DNA of 64,000 nucleotides from Asticcacaulis sp. ZE23SCel15 (GTDB taxonomy: Bacteria > Pseudomonadota > Alphaproteobacteria > Caulobacterales > Caulobacteraceae): the NCBI RefSeq assembly GCF_030505395.1, contig NZ_CP130044.1:3147001-3211000 (forward strand), in the 5' to 3' direction. Both the position numbers and the translations under genes were made by a program. This document shows positions 36,064 to 44,488 of this stretch, one piece after another. The number at the start of each line of letters is the position of its first letter. Position 1 is the first letter of the stretch. The notes beneath the pieces were generated by a model. The model searched no databases. It saw nothing but the letters and a program-made list of their open reading frames with translations, and had not been told where the DNA came from.

Positions 36064-36945
36064 ATGAGCCCTGTGCCTTTAGTTTTACCCGATTTCGATC
36101 CCGTACTTTTGCAGCTCGGTCCCGTCGCCATCAGATGGTATGCGCTGGCCTATGTCGGCGGGGTCCTGTTTGGCTGGATGTATGCTGCCAGACTGCTAAA
36201 AAAAGAGGTCTTGTGGCCCCATGACCGCGCCCCGATGACGCGCGAACAACTCGAAGACCTGATCCTGTGGCTGTTTGTCGGCATTATTCTGGGTGGTCGG
36301 ATCGGCTATATATTATTCTATGATCTGGGGCCGGTGCTGGCTAACCCCATTCAGGCGCTCAAGGTCTGGGAAGGCGGCATGTCCTTCCACGGCGGCATTA
36401 CAGGTGTAGCGGTCGCGGGTATATTGTTTGCCCGCAAATATAAGGTCAGCCCCTATAGCTTGGGCGATCTGCTGGCCTGTGCCGCACCGATCGGGCTATT
36501 TCTGGGCCGGGTGGCCAACTTCATCAACGCCGAACTGTGGGGCCGCGCGACTGATGCGCCCTGGGGCATGGTCTTCTGTAATAAGCATGTCCTTGAGGCC
36601 TACGGGTATTGCCCCGCCGGCCCGTTGCCGCGCCACCCGTCGCAGATTTATGAGGCCGTGCTGGAAGGGCTGGTGCTGTTCGCCGTCGCCTTCGTGCTGG
36701 CCCACATCTATAAGCAACTGAAGCGCCCCGGCCTGATCATGGGCGTCTTCATTGCGGGTTACGGCATCTTCCGCACCATAGTTGAGATGTTCCGCGAACC
36801 GGATGAGCAGATGCTGCCGTTTTTCAAGAACGTCATCACCATGGGCCAGAGCCTGTCGCTGATCATGGTGCTTATTGGGGGCTGGCTGATCTGGCGCGCT
36901 CTGTCGGGTAAAACCCAAGATACATCAGAGGACAAAATGGTCTGA
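36064..36945 (+). CDS. lgt: Prolipoprotein diacylglyceryl transferase
   Basis: 293 residues from ATG 36064; the upstream in-frame ATG at 35983 would add 27 atypical residues. Transfers diacylglyceryl from phosphatidylglycerol to the lipobox cysteine. Seven membrane helices; LGGRIGYILFYDLG, VWEGGMSFHGGITGV, LGRVANFINAELWGR (catalytic Lgt signature) and RHPSQIYEAVLEGL are all present, as is FREPDEQM. It modifies the several lipoproteins in this window. Its stop overlaps the midA start by one base (TGATG). Confidence 0.95.
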   Translation: MSPVPLVLPDFDPVLLQLGPVAIRWYALAYVGGVLFGWMYAARLLKKEVLWPHDRAPMTREQLEDLILWLFVGIILGGRIGYILFYDLGPVLANPIQALKVWEGGMSFHGGITGVAVAGILFARKYKVSPYSLGDLLACAAPIGLFLGRVANFINAELWGRATDAPWGMVFCNKHVLEAYGYCPAGPLPRHPSQIYEAVLEGLVLFAVAFVLAHIYKQLKRPGLIMGVFIAGYGIFRTIVEMFREPDEQMLPFFKNVITMGQSLSLIMVLIGGWLIWRALSGKTQDTSEDKMV

Positions 36946-38018
36946 TGTCGCTGAAAGACCGACTGAAACGCGATATCGCTCAGGATGGGCCGATGACCGT
37001 CGCTGACTATATGTGGCGCTGCCTGCTCGACCCAAAGGACGGTTATTATTCGACCCGACCGGCTTTGGGTGCAGATGGCGACTTCATTACCGCGCCCATG
37101 ATATCTCAGATATTCGGCGAACTGATAGGCCTGTGGTGCGTTCAGGTTTGGCAGGATTTAGGGTCGCCTGAGCGATTTCATCTGGTCGAAATCGGCCCAG
37201 GCGATGGGACGTTGATCAGCGATATTCTGCGCGCCGGGCGGGTGGTTCCGGATTTTGTGACGGCGGCGAATATTGTTCTGGTTGAACCGTCCCTACCATT
37301 GCGCGCTATGCAATCCGCCAGAGTGCCGCATGCGGCACACCTTGGCGACATCGCCGATATACCCGTTGATGTACCCCTCATTATTATTGCCAATGAGGTT
37401 CTGGACTGCCTGCCCGCCCGTCAGTTTATCAGGCGTGAGAGCAAATGGCATGAGCGGCGCGTAGGGCTTGATGACAGCGGCGAACTGATCTTTGGCCTCA
37501 GCGACGCGCCGTCCGATTTTATGCCGCCGCCAAATGGTGAAGAGGGTCAGATTTATGAAATCTCCCCCGCCCAAAGACTGATGGCGCAAATCCTGTCGGA
37601 TAAGCTAAAAACTGCCACAGGTGCCGCCCTGCTGATAGACTATGGTCGCGATGCGCCCGGATCGGGTGACACCTTACAAGCCCTCTATCGCCATCAGAAG
37701 TTCGATCCGCTCGATGCACCGGGCGAACATGACCTGACCGTTTGGGCCGATTTTCCATCAGTCGCCGCGACCGCGCAAAGGGCCGGTGTGGCCGCCAGCG
37801 AAATCATCACTCAGTCCGTTTTCCTGCAACGACTTGGGATAGTGGCGCGCCTTGAGGCCTTAAGCGCTAAAAACCCGGATCGCGCAGAGGTGCTGTCGCG
37901 TCAGGTTGAACGCCTGATCGCGCCGGAGCACATGGGTGAACTATTCAAGGTGCTGTGTTTAAGCTTTCCCAAAGACCTTACCCTGCCCGCGCTTGAACAC
38001 AGCAAACCAACAGCCTAG
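36945..38018 (+). CDS. SAM-dependent methyltransferase, MidA/NDUFAF7 family
   Basis: 357 residues. The family methylates an arginine of a complex I subunit in mitochondria and is found in most bacteria with complex I. Signatures: DFITAPMISQIFGELIGLWC near the N-terminus, LVEIGPGDGTLISDILR (SAM-binding), IIIANEVLDCLPARQFI, LIDYGRDAPGSGDTLQALYR and the late GEHDLTVWADFPSV. Part of lgt-midA-pgeF-zinc ribbon unit with one-base overlaps. Confidence 0.88.
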   Translation: MSLKDRLKRDIAQDGPMTVADYMWRCLLDPKDGYYSTRPALGADGDFITAPMISQIFGELIGLWCVQVWQDLGSPERFHLVEIGPGDGTLISDILRAGRVVPDFVTAANIVLVEPSLPLRAMQSARVPHAAHLGDIADIPVDVPLIIIANEVLDCLPARQFIRRESKWHERRVGLDDSGELIFGLSDAPSDFMPPPNGEEGQIYEISPAQRLMAQILSDKLKTATGAALLIDYGRDAPGSGDTLQALYRHQKFDPLDAPGEHDLTVWADFPSVAATAQRAGVAASEIITQSVFLQRLGIVARLEALSAKNPDRAEVLSRQVERLIAPEHMGELFKVLCLSFPKDLTLPALEHSKPTA

Positions 38019-38027
38019 ACTGATATT

Positions 38028-38816
38028 ATGACCTTTACGCTTCCTCCCCGAATTCTGCATCCCTTGCTTGACCTGCCCGGCATCCAGCACGGCTTTTTCA
38101 CCCGTCTGGGCGGCGTCTCTGAGGCACCGTATGGCAGCCTCAACATGGGTTTGGGCTCAAAAGATGATCAGGAGGCCGTGCGTGAAAACCGAAAGCGCGT
38201 CGCAGCCAGCTTCGACCGCGATGAGAGCCACCTCCTGACCTGTTATCAGGTGCATTCAGCCATCGCCCTGACCGTCAATATGCCGTTCCTGCATGACGCA
38301 CGTCCCGAAGCCGACGGACTGGTCACCGGCAAGGCCGGACTGGTATTGGGAGCGTTGTCGGCAGATTGCGCGTCGCTATTATTTGCAGATCCGATCAACC
38401 GGGTCGTCGCTTCGGCCCATGCCGGCTGGAAAGGCGCGCTCGGCGGCATTATCGAGGCGACACTCACCGCCATGCTGGATCAGGGCGCGGACCTGCGCCA
38501 CATCCGCTGCGTCATCGGCCCGTGCATTCAGCAGGCCTCCTATGAAGTCAGCGCCGATTACGAAGCCACTTTCGCCGCGACCGATCCCGATAGCCCGCCA
38601 TTTTTTATCGCGGGCGAAACACCCGATAAGCGCTTTTTTGACCTGCCGGGCTATTGCCTGATGCGACTGACGCGCTTTGGCGTCACCATGACCGCCTCAA
38701 CCGGCCATGATACCTGCGCGCAGGCCGATATGTTCTTTTCCAACCGTCGCGCGTTTAAGACCGGCGAAAGCGATTATGGACGCCTGATTTCGGCGATCAT
38801 GCTGAGGCCGGAATAA
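38028..38816 (+). CDS. pgeF: Peptidoglycan editing factor PgeF (laccase-domain)
   Basis: 262 residues. The family also called polyphenol oxidase/YfiH; in E. coli it prevents wrong muropeptide precursors, and other members show purine nucleoside phosphorylase-type activity. Metal ligands: CYQVHSAIAL, DCASLLFADP, VVASAHAGWKGALGGIIEAT and GPCIQQASYEVS. TGHDTCAQADMFFSNRRAFK is the typical C-terminal end. Its TAA overlaps the next gene's ATG by one base. Confidence 0.9.
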   Translation: MTFTLPPRILHPLLDLPGIQHGFFTRLGGVSEAPYGSLNMGLGSKDDQEAVRENRKRVAASFDRDESHLLTCYQVHSAIALTVNMPFLHDARPEADGLVTGKAGLVLGALSADCASLLFADPINRVVASAHAGWKGALGGIIEATLTAMLDQGADLRHIRCVIGPCIQQASYEVSADYEATFAATDPDSPPFFIAGETPDKRFFDLPGYCLMRLTRFGVTMTASTGHDTCAQADMFFSNRRAFKTGESDYGRLISAIMLRPE

Positions 38817-39142
38817 TGCCGCGCCCTAAAAAGGATGGATATTACCTCTATATAGGTAATTCTCTGATATTATTGGCAACCTCGTTTATAGCGGGGATTA
38901 TTGTCTATTTTCTGGTCAGAGCATATTTTGAGTTTTCCGTTTTCATCAGCGCTCTTGTCGTCGGTTGTGTTTATATTTTGGGCTTCACGCTTTGGGTAAG
39001 ACCTAAAATCTGCACCGTATGCAAAGGCAAGGGGTTTAAATTCTTTTTAGGCTGGTACGAATTCATACTGTGGCCGCGCCCTCTAAGCCCCTGCCAGAAA
39101 TGTGACAAATATCTGTGGGATCTGGACAAACCGGAGCAATGA
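38816..39142 (+). CDS. Small membrane protein with CxxC pair, zinc-ribbon-like
   Basis: 108 residues. Two membrane helices (about 15-35 and 40-62) followed by a cytoplasmic tail with CTVCKGKGFK and, 28 residues on, CQKCDKYLWDL: two CxxC pairs that could bind zinc, half resembling the DnaJ-type CxxCxGxG. No family known to me. Codons are more AT-rich than the neighbours. It is translationally tied to pgeF (TAATG overlap). Confidence 0.7.
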   Translation: MPRPKKDGYYLYIGNSLILLATSFIAGIIVYFLVRAYFEFSVFISALVVGCVYILGFTLWVRPKICTVCKGKGFKFFLGWYEFILWPRPLSPCQKCDKYLWDLDKPEQ

Positions 39143-39286
39143 AGTTGTGAATTCTCCTCGGTCTTCACAAATTTACATATTTACGACAAATCTCCTTGTC
39201 GCTGTGGTTTCTCCTGCTAAAAGCCGCATGAATTGCTGTGCCTTAAGCGCACATTCCTTCGGTTTGCTCCAGCCACAGGCGTCTTC

Positions 39287-40222
39287 ATGAAACTCCTCTC
39301 CGCCAATTCTAACCGCAGCCTGTCTCAGAACATCGGCACCTATCTTGACATGCCGCTGACCAAGGCGCGGGTTCAACGGTTTGCGGACAACGAAATCTTC
39401 GTGACGATTGACGAAAATGTCCGCGGTGAAGACGTGTTTGTCATTCAGTCGACCAGCTTTCCGGCCAATGACAACCTGATGGAGCTTCTGATCTGTATTG
39501 ACGCCCTGACGCGTGCGTCGGCTAAGCGGATCACAGCGGTTATCCCCTATTTCGGTTATGCCCGTCAGGATCGTAAAGTCGGCGGCCGCACCCCGATTTC
39601 GGCCAAGCTGGTCGCCAACCTGATCACCCGCGCCGGGGCGCACCGGGTGTTAACGATGGACCTGCACGCCGGTCAGATTCAGGGCTTTTTCGATATTCCA
39701 ACTGACAATCTGGTGGCCATTCCGTTCATGGCCCGCGATATTAAGGACCAATACAGCAACGCGGCTGAGATCATGATTGTCTCGCCTGACGTCGGCGGTG
39801 TGGTGCGCGCCCGCGCTCTGGCCGACCGTCTGGGCGGCGATCTGGCGATTGTCGATAAGCGCCGTCCCCGCGCCGGTGAATCCGAAGTGATGAACATCAT
39901 CGGTGAAGTCGAAGGCCGCGACTGTATCCTGTTTGACGATATCGTTGACTCCGGCGGCACACTGGTCAATGCGGCCAAGGCTCTGGTCGAACAAGGTGCC
40001 AAGTCGGTCTCCGCCTACATCAGCCACGGCGTCCTATCGGGCGAAGCGCTCAACCGTGTCGATAAATCGGTGCTTAAGGAACTGGTGATCACCAACTCGA
40101 TCGAAGTCCCGGAAGTTATCCGCAATCACCCGAAAATCCGTATTGTCGGCGTGGCACCGTTGATTGGCGAAGCCATCCGCCGGATCGCCAACGAAGAATC
40201 CGTCTCGAAACTATTCGATTGA
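39287..40222 (+). CDS. prs: Ribose-phosphate pyrophosphokinase
   Basis: 311 residues from ATG 39287 with CAGGC upstream; an upstream start at 39233 would add 18 residues absent in the family. Makes PRPP from ribose 5-phosphate and ATP. Motifs: [40 protein letters not shown] (flexible/catalytic loop) and the PRPP-binding [20 protein letters not shown]. Feeds nucleotide, histidine and tryptophan synthesis; apt and pyrC, PRPP- or pyrimidine-related genes, are in the same window but not in one operon. Confidence 0.96.
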   Translation: MKLLSANSNRSLSQNIGTYLDMPLTKARVQRFADNEIFVTIDENVRGEDVFVIQSTSFPANDNLMELLICIDALTRASAKRITAVIPYFGYARQDRKVGGRTPISAKLVANLITRAGAHRVLTMDLHAGQIQGFFDIPTDNLVAIPFMARDIKDQYSNAAEIMIVSPDVGGVVRARALADRLGGDLAIVDKRRPRAGESEVMNIIGEVEGRDCILFDDIVDSGGTLVNAAKALVEQGAKSVSAYISHGVLSGEALNRVDKSVLKELVITNSIEVPEVIRNHPKIRIVGVAPLIGEAIRRIANEESVSKLFD

Positions 40223-40243
40223 TTTTCAACGGTTCGGATAGTT

Positions 40244-40299
40244 CCGAAATCACAATTCTCCCCCGCCTTGCAATGGGCCATAATTTCGGCGCTTTTTTT
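40244..40299 (+). terminator. Possible terminator after prs
   Basis: CCGAAAT at 40244-40250 can pair with ATTTCGG at 40283-40289, followed by CGC and a seven-T run. The loop is long (32 bases), so this is uncertain. The rest of the 218-bp gap to the next gene has no feature I can identify. Confidence 0.35.
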
Positions 40300-40440
40300 G
40301 CCTGATGTAATAAATCGGCAAGGAAATAGGCTATACAGTCGCAGAAAAGTGCGCACAGTGAACGCCTTAAGCGGCGACCCGCAGTCATAGCGGCATGTGC
40401 GCGTACCCACCGCGCCTGAAAGTGTTTAAGGGGAGTTGTT

Positions 40441-41658
40441 ATGAAGACGGTTGTTTATAAAGGCGTATTGGTATCGATGTTCGCTCTGGCCCTGGCCAGT
40501 TGCGCCACAGAAGCGCCGCCACCCCCACCGCCTCCGCCGCCGGCTCCCGCAGGCCCTCCGGTTGCCCTGTCTCCGGTCGTGTCGGACGCCGCCTCCGTCT
40601 ACTTAGAATATGTGAAAACAGCGCGCGAAATGACCCCTGATTTCGCCACTGCCGAAGTTATCCAGACCAAGCTTCAGCAAGGTGCCGCCTATGAGCCCAA
40701 GCAACTGGCCCGCGGTGCGGTTGCTTATGCCGCTATCGTGGCCATGCAGGAGCCCAGCTTCCGTTCTGAACTGCGCGCCTATGCCGCCAATCCTGAAAGC
40801 CGCGCGCAACTGATCAACAATATAATGTCGAACCCGGCGGCAGCGGCCAATATTCCGGGTGCCAATATAGCCGCGCGCCGCGTTATTCTGGCTTTGTCCA
40901 GCCACGGCGAAAGCGTTTATAAGGCCGGTGCCCGCGTCAAGCAGGCGGCCTACGACATCCAAAAACAACACTGGTCGCGTGAGTTCATCAAGACCCGCGA
41001 CGTGCGGCTGTCGCAAGCCAAGATCAATTCCACAACCGCCCATCCGGTTGCCGCCGATCAGTCAAATCAGCTTCTGGTCGCGGCCCTGACCGGTCAGGGC
41101 ATGGTAACGCAAGCCACCTCAGCCGCCTATTCCACCGATCAGGCCGCCACCATTGCCGCCACCTCAACCGGGCAGCACGACCCGATCGTGGCGCAAAAAC
41201 TGACGGCACAGGACCTGCAACCGGGCGTCACCCTGCCCGCCAACATGTTTGACGCACCCTATACGGCCACCGTCAACCGCGGACTGGCAATCGCGGCGCT
41301 TGCTATCCTGGGCGAAGGCGCAGGCGCCAATGAGGCCAATATCTCCATGCTGCTCGATGAACGGGATGGCCCGACCTGCCTGAGCATGGCTAAGCTCAAC
41401 CTTTATCAATGTCTGGCCGTTGCCAAGCCGCACTTTGAAGACGTCTTCTGTATCGGCCAGCACATTCTTATGGATACCGGTCAGTGCATAGGTCAGGTAT
41501 CGTCCAATGCGCTTGATCTGGCGCCAAAGCGCACCGTTGAGTTTAATGCTGATGGTACTGAAAAGCTGAAATACGTTAATGCCAAGCCCTATATTAAGCC
41601 GGCTCCGGCCAAGAAGGCTCCGGCTAAAAAGACAGCCACGAAAAAGAAGACGTCCTGA
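40441..41658 (+). CDS. Large lipoprotein of unknown function with basic tail
   Basis: 405 residues with a strong AAGGGGAG ribosome site. The lipobox ALASC gives a lipidated cysteine at residue 21, followed by a stretch of nine prolines. The middle is helical and alanine-rich (SVYLEYVKTAREMTPDFATA; YAANPESRAQLINNIMSNPA), and a region of about 300-345 has CLSMAKLNLYQCLAVAKPHF and DVFCIGQHILMDTGQC with four cysteines. The tail (388-405) is AKKAPAKKTATKKKT-like, as in histone H1-type proteins, odd for a periplasmic lipoprotein. No family assigned. Confidence 0.75.
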   Translation: MKTVVYKGVLVSMFALALASCATEAPPPPPPPPPAPAGPPVALSPVVSDAASVYLEYVKTAREMTPDFATAEVIQTKLQQGAAYEPKQLARGAVAYAAIVAMQEPSFRSELRAYAANPESRAQLINNIMSNPAAAANIPGANIAARRVILALSSHGESVYKAGARVKQAAYDIQKQHWSREFIKTRDVRLSQAKINSTTAHPVAADQSNQLLVAALTGQGMVTQATSAAYSTDQAATIAATSTGQHDPIVAQKLTAQDLQPGVTLPANMFDAPYTATVNRGLAIAALAILGEGAGANEANISMLLDERDGPTCLSMAKLNLYQCLAVAKPHFEDVFCIGQHILMDTGQCIGQVSSNALDLAPKRTVEFNADGTEKLKYVNAKPYIKPAPAKKAPAKKTATKKKTS

Positions 41659-41685
41659 TCAATTCTTATCCGTTGAATTCAATTC

Positions 41686-41718
41686 GGGCCTGAAGCGCAT
41701 TTGATGTTTTTCAGGCCC
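41686..41718 (+). terminator. Hairpin after the large lipoprotein gene
   Basis: GGGCCTGAA (41686-41694) and TTCAGGCCC (41710-41718) form a nine-pair stem, with the T run in the loop rather than after it. Termination is uncertain. Confidence 0.4.
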
Positions 41719-41743
41719 TAATACTGTATATCCGGCTGAAAAA

Positions 41744-41759
41744 GGCGTCATATGACGCC
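41744..41759. repeat. Perfect 16-bp palindrome upstream of rplY
   Basis: GGCGTCATATGACGCC, a perfect palindrome with no spacer, 140 bases before rplY. It could be an operator for a dimeric regulator. Role unknown. Confidence 0.45.
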
Positions 41760-41900
41760 GAAAATTGCATTTTTTGCCCGGCTTGACGGTTGCGTATTCA
41801 GGACAATGCGTGTATCAACCGGCCTCTTTGGAATTTCGGGTATTCACCCACGCCGCAGGCTTACGCTGTGTCCGGCGCATTTTGTTTGAGGAAGTGGCTT

Positions 41901-42494
41901 ATGGCCGAGATCGTTTTAGACGTTGAAGTTCGTGAGCGCACCGGCACCGGTGGCGCCCGTGCTGCCCGCAATGCCGGTAAGCTGCCTGGCGTTCTTTATG
42001 GTGGTGACAAGGCTCCTGTGCCGATCGCCGTCAGCCTGAATGAGTTCCGTAAGGCGCTTTATACCGGTAAGCTGGCAGGTCACCTTGTCACGCTTAAGCA
42101 TGGCACTGAGACCCAAAAAGTTATCGCCAAGGCGATCGACTTCCATCCTGTCACCGACGTTCCGGTACACTTCGACCTTTACCGCGTCGATGAGCACCAA
42201 AAGATTAAGATCAACGTCGTGGCTCACTTCATCAACCACGAACTGTCACCCGGCCTGAAAAAGGGCGGCACGCTCAACGTCGTACGTCACGAAGTTGAAC
42301 TGTGGGCCCCGGCTGACCACATTCCGGAAGATCTGGTGTTCGACCTGACCGGCCTTGAAATCGGCGACACCGTTCGCGTTTCGGCTGTGAAGCTGCCCGA
42401 AGGCGTTTCCCCGACCGTTGGCCGCGATTTCGTGATCGCGACCGTTGCCGCAACTGGCGGCATGGGTGCTGACGAAGCGACCACCGAAGCTTAA
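41901..42494 (+). CDS. rplY: 50S ribosomal protein L25, CTC type
   Basis: 197 residues from ATG 41901 with GAGGA upstream; an upstream in-frame start would add 37 atypical residues. Two-domain L25/CTC (TL5-like): the N-terminal 5S rRNA-binding domain (VRERTGTGGARAARNAGKLPG, then AIDFHPVTDVPVHFDLYRVD) and the C-terminal CTC domain (VEVELWAPADHIPEDLVFDL; LEIGDTVRVSAVKLPEGV). The short acidic end DEATTEA is typical. The gene is followed by a strong terminator and pth, the usual alphaproteobacterial order. Confidence 0.95.
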   Translation: MAEIVLDVEVRERTGTGGARAARNAGKLPGVLYGGDKAPVPIAVSLNEFRKALYTGKLAGHLVTLKHGTETQKVIAKAIDFHPVTDVPVHFDLYRVDEHQKIKINVVAHFINHELSPGLKKGGTLNVVRHEVELWAPADHIPEDLVFDLTGLEIGDTVRVSAVKLPEGVSPTVGRDFVIATVAATGGMGADEATTEA

Positions 42495-42525
42495 AGTTTT
42501 CCGACTTTAGCATTGAAATTGATTG

Positions 42526-42556
42526 AGGCCTTGTTCTAGCTTAAGAACAAGGCCTT
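42526..42556 (+). terminator. Hairpin between rplY and pth
   Basis: AGGCCTTGTTC (42526-42536), eight-base loop, GAACAAGGCCT (42545-42555): eleven perfect pairs, then TATTCTTT. Only eight bases lie between it and the pth ribosome site, so it may attenuate rather than stop rplY-pth transcription. Confidence 0.7.
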
Positions 42557-42574
42557 ATTCTTTGGGAGATGTAC

Positions 42575-43213
42575 GTGTTCCTGCTGGTCGGCCTCGGCAA
42601 TCCGGGCGATAAATACGCTAAAAACCGCCATAATATCGGCTTCATGTTTATCGACGCCTTGGTCGATAACGGCGGGTTTGGGCCTGAGAAAAAACGCTTT
42701 CAGTCGCTGTCCCGCGAAGGTCAGGTTGAGACGGCCGCAGGCCTTAAAAAAGTGCTGTGCCTTAAGCCGCAGACCTATATGAATCTGTCCGGCAATGCCG
42801 TCCTCGAAGCGGCCTCATTCTATAAGATTAAGCCGGAGCATATTATCGTGTTTCACGATGAACTGGATCTGGCGCCCGGACGGTTCCGCATGAAACTGGG
42901 TGGCGGCCATGCCGGCCACAATGGCCTGCGCTCGATCATGGGACATCTGGGGCCTAATTTTGTGCGGGCCCGGATGGGGATCGGCCATCCCGGCGACAAG
43001 TCTATGGTGCATAACTGGGTGCTGTCCGATTTCGGTAAATCAGATATGGCGTGGGTTGATGATCTCAACCGCGCCTGCGTCAAATCTTTGCCGCTATTAC
43101 TTGGCGACGCCCACGGCAAACCCGATAATGACCGCTATCAGAATGAAGTCATGCGTCTGGCCCCTGCGCCCAAGTTCAGCCCGCGTCAGGTCGGCGCGGC
43201 CGAGGCCGGATAA
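42575..43213 (+). CDS. pth: Peptidyl-tRNA hydrolase
   Basis: Recycles tRNA from stalled peptidyl-tRNA. GTG at 42575 is preferred as start: GGGAG (42564-42568) lies six bases before it but directly abuts the ATG at 42569, and the protein then begins MFLLVGLGNPG like other Pth. The next motifs are NRHNIGFMFIDAL (catalytic histidine), KPQTYMNLSGNAV, VFHDELDLAPGRFRMKLGGG and HAGHNGLRSIMGHLG, all typical. A seven-base gap separates it from the glycosyltransferase gene. Confidence 0.93.
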   Translation: MFLLVGLGNPGDKYAKNRHNIGFMFIDALVDNGGFGPEKKRFQSLSREGQVETAAGLKKVLCLKPQTYMNLSGNAVLEAASFYKIKPEHIIVFHDELDLAPGRFRMKLGGGHAGHNGLRSIMGHLGPNFVRARMGIGHPGDKSMVHNWVLSDFGKSDMAWVDDLNRACVKSLPLLLGDAHGKPDNDRYQNEVMRLAPAPKFSPRQVGAAEAG

Positions 43214-43219
43214 CCGCAG

Positions 43220-44488
43220 ATGAAAATCGTCCTGGCCACTCACGGAAGCTTGGGCGATCTTCACCCGTTTATGGCGCTTGGGCTGGCGCTGAAAGCTCAG
43301 GGCGCGGAGGTCGTACTGGCCTCCCATCCCGACTACCGCCAAAAGGTCGAAGCCGCAGGGCTTACCTTTTATGATTATGGCGCCAGTCGCGAAACCTATA
43401 CCCGCGACCTGCGCATGGCGCCCGAAGCCATCATCCACCGCTTGACCCGCGACCACAGCTTTATGATCAAACGCCTGATCGCGCCCTATCTTGAGACGGC
43501 CGTGGCTGACCTGAGACCACTACTGGCTGATGCCGATGTGATGGTGGGGTCATCCTTTGCTTACGGCGCACACATAGCGGCCCAACTTGAACAAAAGCCG
43601 TTCACCGTCATAGCCTTGCAGCCAACGGTTATGATGTCGGTTTATGACCCACCCAAGGTCAAAAAAGCCCCGTTCATCTTCAACCCCACCCAGAACTGGC
43701 AGCGCCATTATAACCGCCTGATCATTCGTGCGGGAGAAGGTTTCATGGCCTCCACCCAATCCAGCATCCGGCGCATCTATAAAAAATTTGGCTTAGAGCC
43801 TCACATAAGTCTGGGTGGCATATTATCCGATCATCAAACTCTGGCGCTCTATGATCCTCTGTTTGGCCAGATCGAGCCTGACTTTCCACCCAACACCCAA
43901 ATCTGCGGTTTTCCATTTTACGACAGCGAAGATGGACGCGCCCCGCTATTGACGCCTGACCTTAAGGTGTTTCTGGAAAATGGCCCACCACCCCTCGTCT
44001 TTGGTCTGGGCAGCGCGGTCGTCACGGGCGGCGGAGCCTTTTACCGAATCGCCATAGAGGTCACGCGCCACCTTAACGCCCGCGCCGTGCTGCTGGTCGG
44101 TGCGGACAGCCCGCTATTGAGGGAAGACCACGGCCCGGACATACTGGCTATATCTTACTCACCGCACTCGCTGCTGTTCCCGCGCTGCCGCGCCATAATC
44201 CACCACGGCGGCATAGGCTCCACCGCCCAAGCCCTGCGCTCAGGACGCCCGCAACTGGTGGTGCCCGTGTTTGCTGATCAGTTCGACAATGCCCGCCGCG
44301 TCACGCGTCTGGGCGCAGGCAAACGCCTCAACTACGATCAATGGATGCTACCAAAGGCTATCACCGCCCTGACGCCCGTACTGGATGACCCCGACATAAC
44401 GATCCACGCGCAGGAAGCCAGGCTGTCATTATCTCGCTACGATGGTTCTACCACGGCAGCCGCCCTCATCCTAACGCCTACCCATTGA
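43220..44488 (+). CDS. Glycosyltransferase, UGT/MurG-like GT-B family
   Basis: 422 residues. GT-B fold of the UDP-glucuronosyl transferase type: N-terminal MKIVLATHGSLGDLHPFMAL, characteristic of macrolide and sterol-type transferases, and the C-terminal nucleotide-sugar site CRAIIHHGGIGSTAQALRSG, RPQLVVPVFADQFDNARRV. Likely acts on a lipid or small hydrophobic acceptor with a UDP- or TDP-sugar; the acceptor is not deducible. Part of rplY-pth-GT tandem. Overlaps the convergent retropepsin-like gene by 11 bp. Confidence 0.85.
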   Translation: MKIVLATHGSLGDLHPFMALGLALKAQGAEVVLASHPDYRQKVEAAGLTFYDYGASRETYTRDLRMAPEAIIHRLTRDHSFMIKRLIAPYLETAVADLRPLLADADVMVGSSFAYGAHIAAQLEQKPFTVIALQPTVMMSVYDPPKVKKAPFIFNPTQNWQRHYNRLIIRAGEGFMASTQSSIRRIYKKFGLEPHISLGGILSDHQTLALYDPLFGQIEPDFPPNTQICGFPFYDSEDGRAPLLTPDLKVFLENGPPPLVFGLGSAVVTGGGAFYRIAIEVTRHLNARAVLLVGADSPLLREDHGPDILAISYSPHSLLFPRCRAIIHHGGIGSTAQALRSGRPQLVVPVFADQFDNARRVTRLGAGKRLNYDQWMLPKAITALTPVLDDPDITIHAQEARLSLSRYDGSTTAAALILTPTH

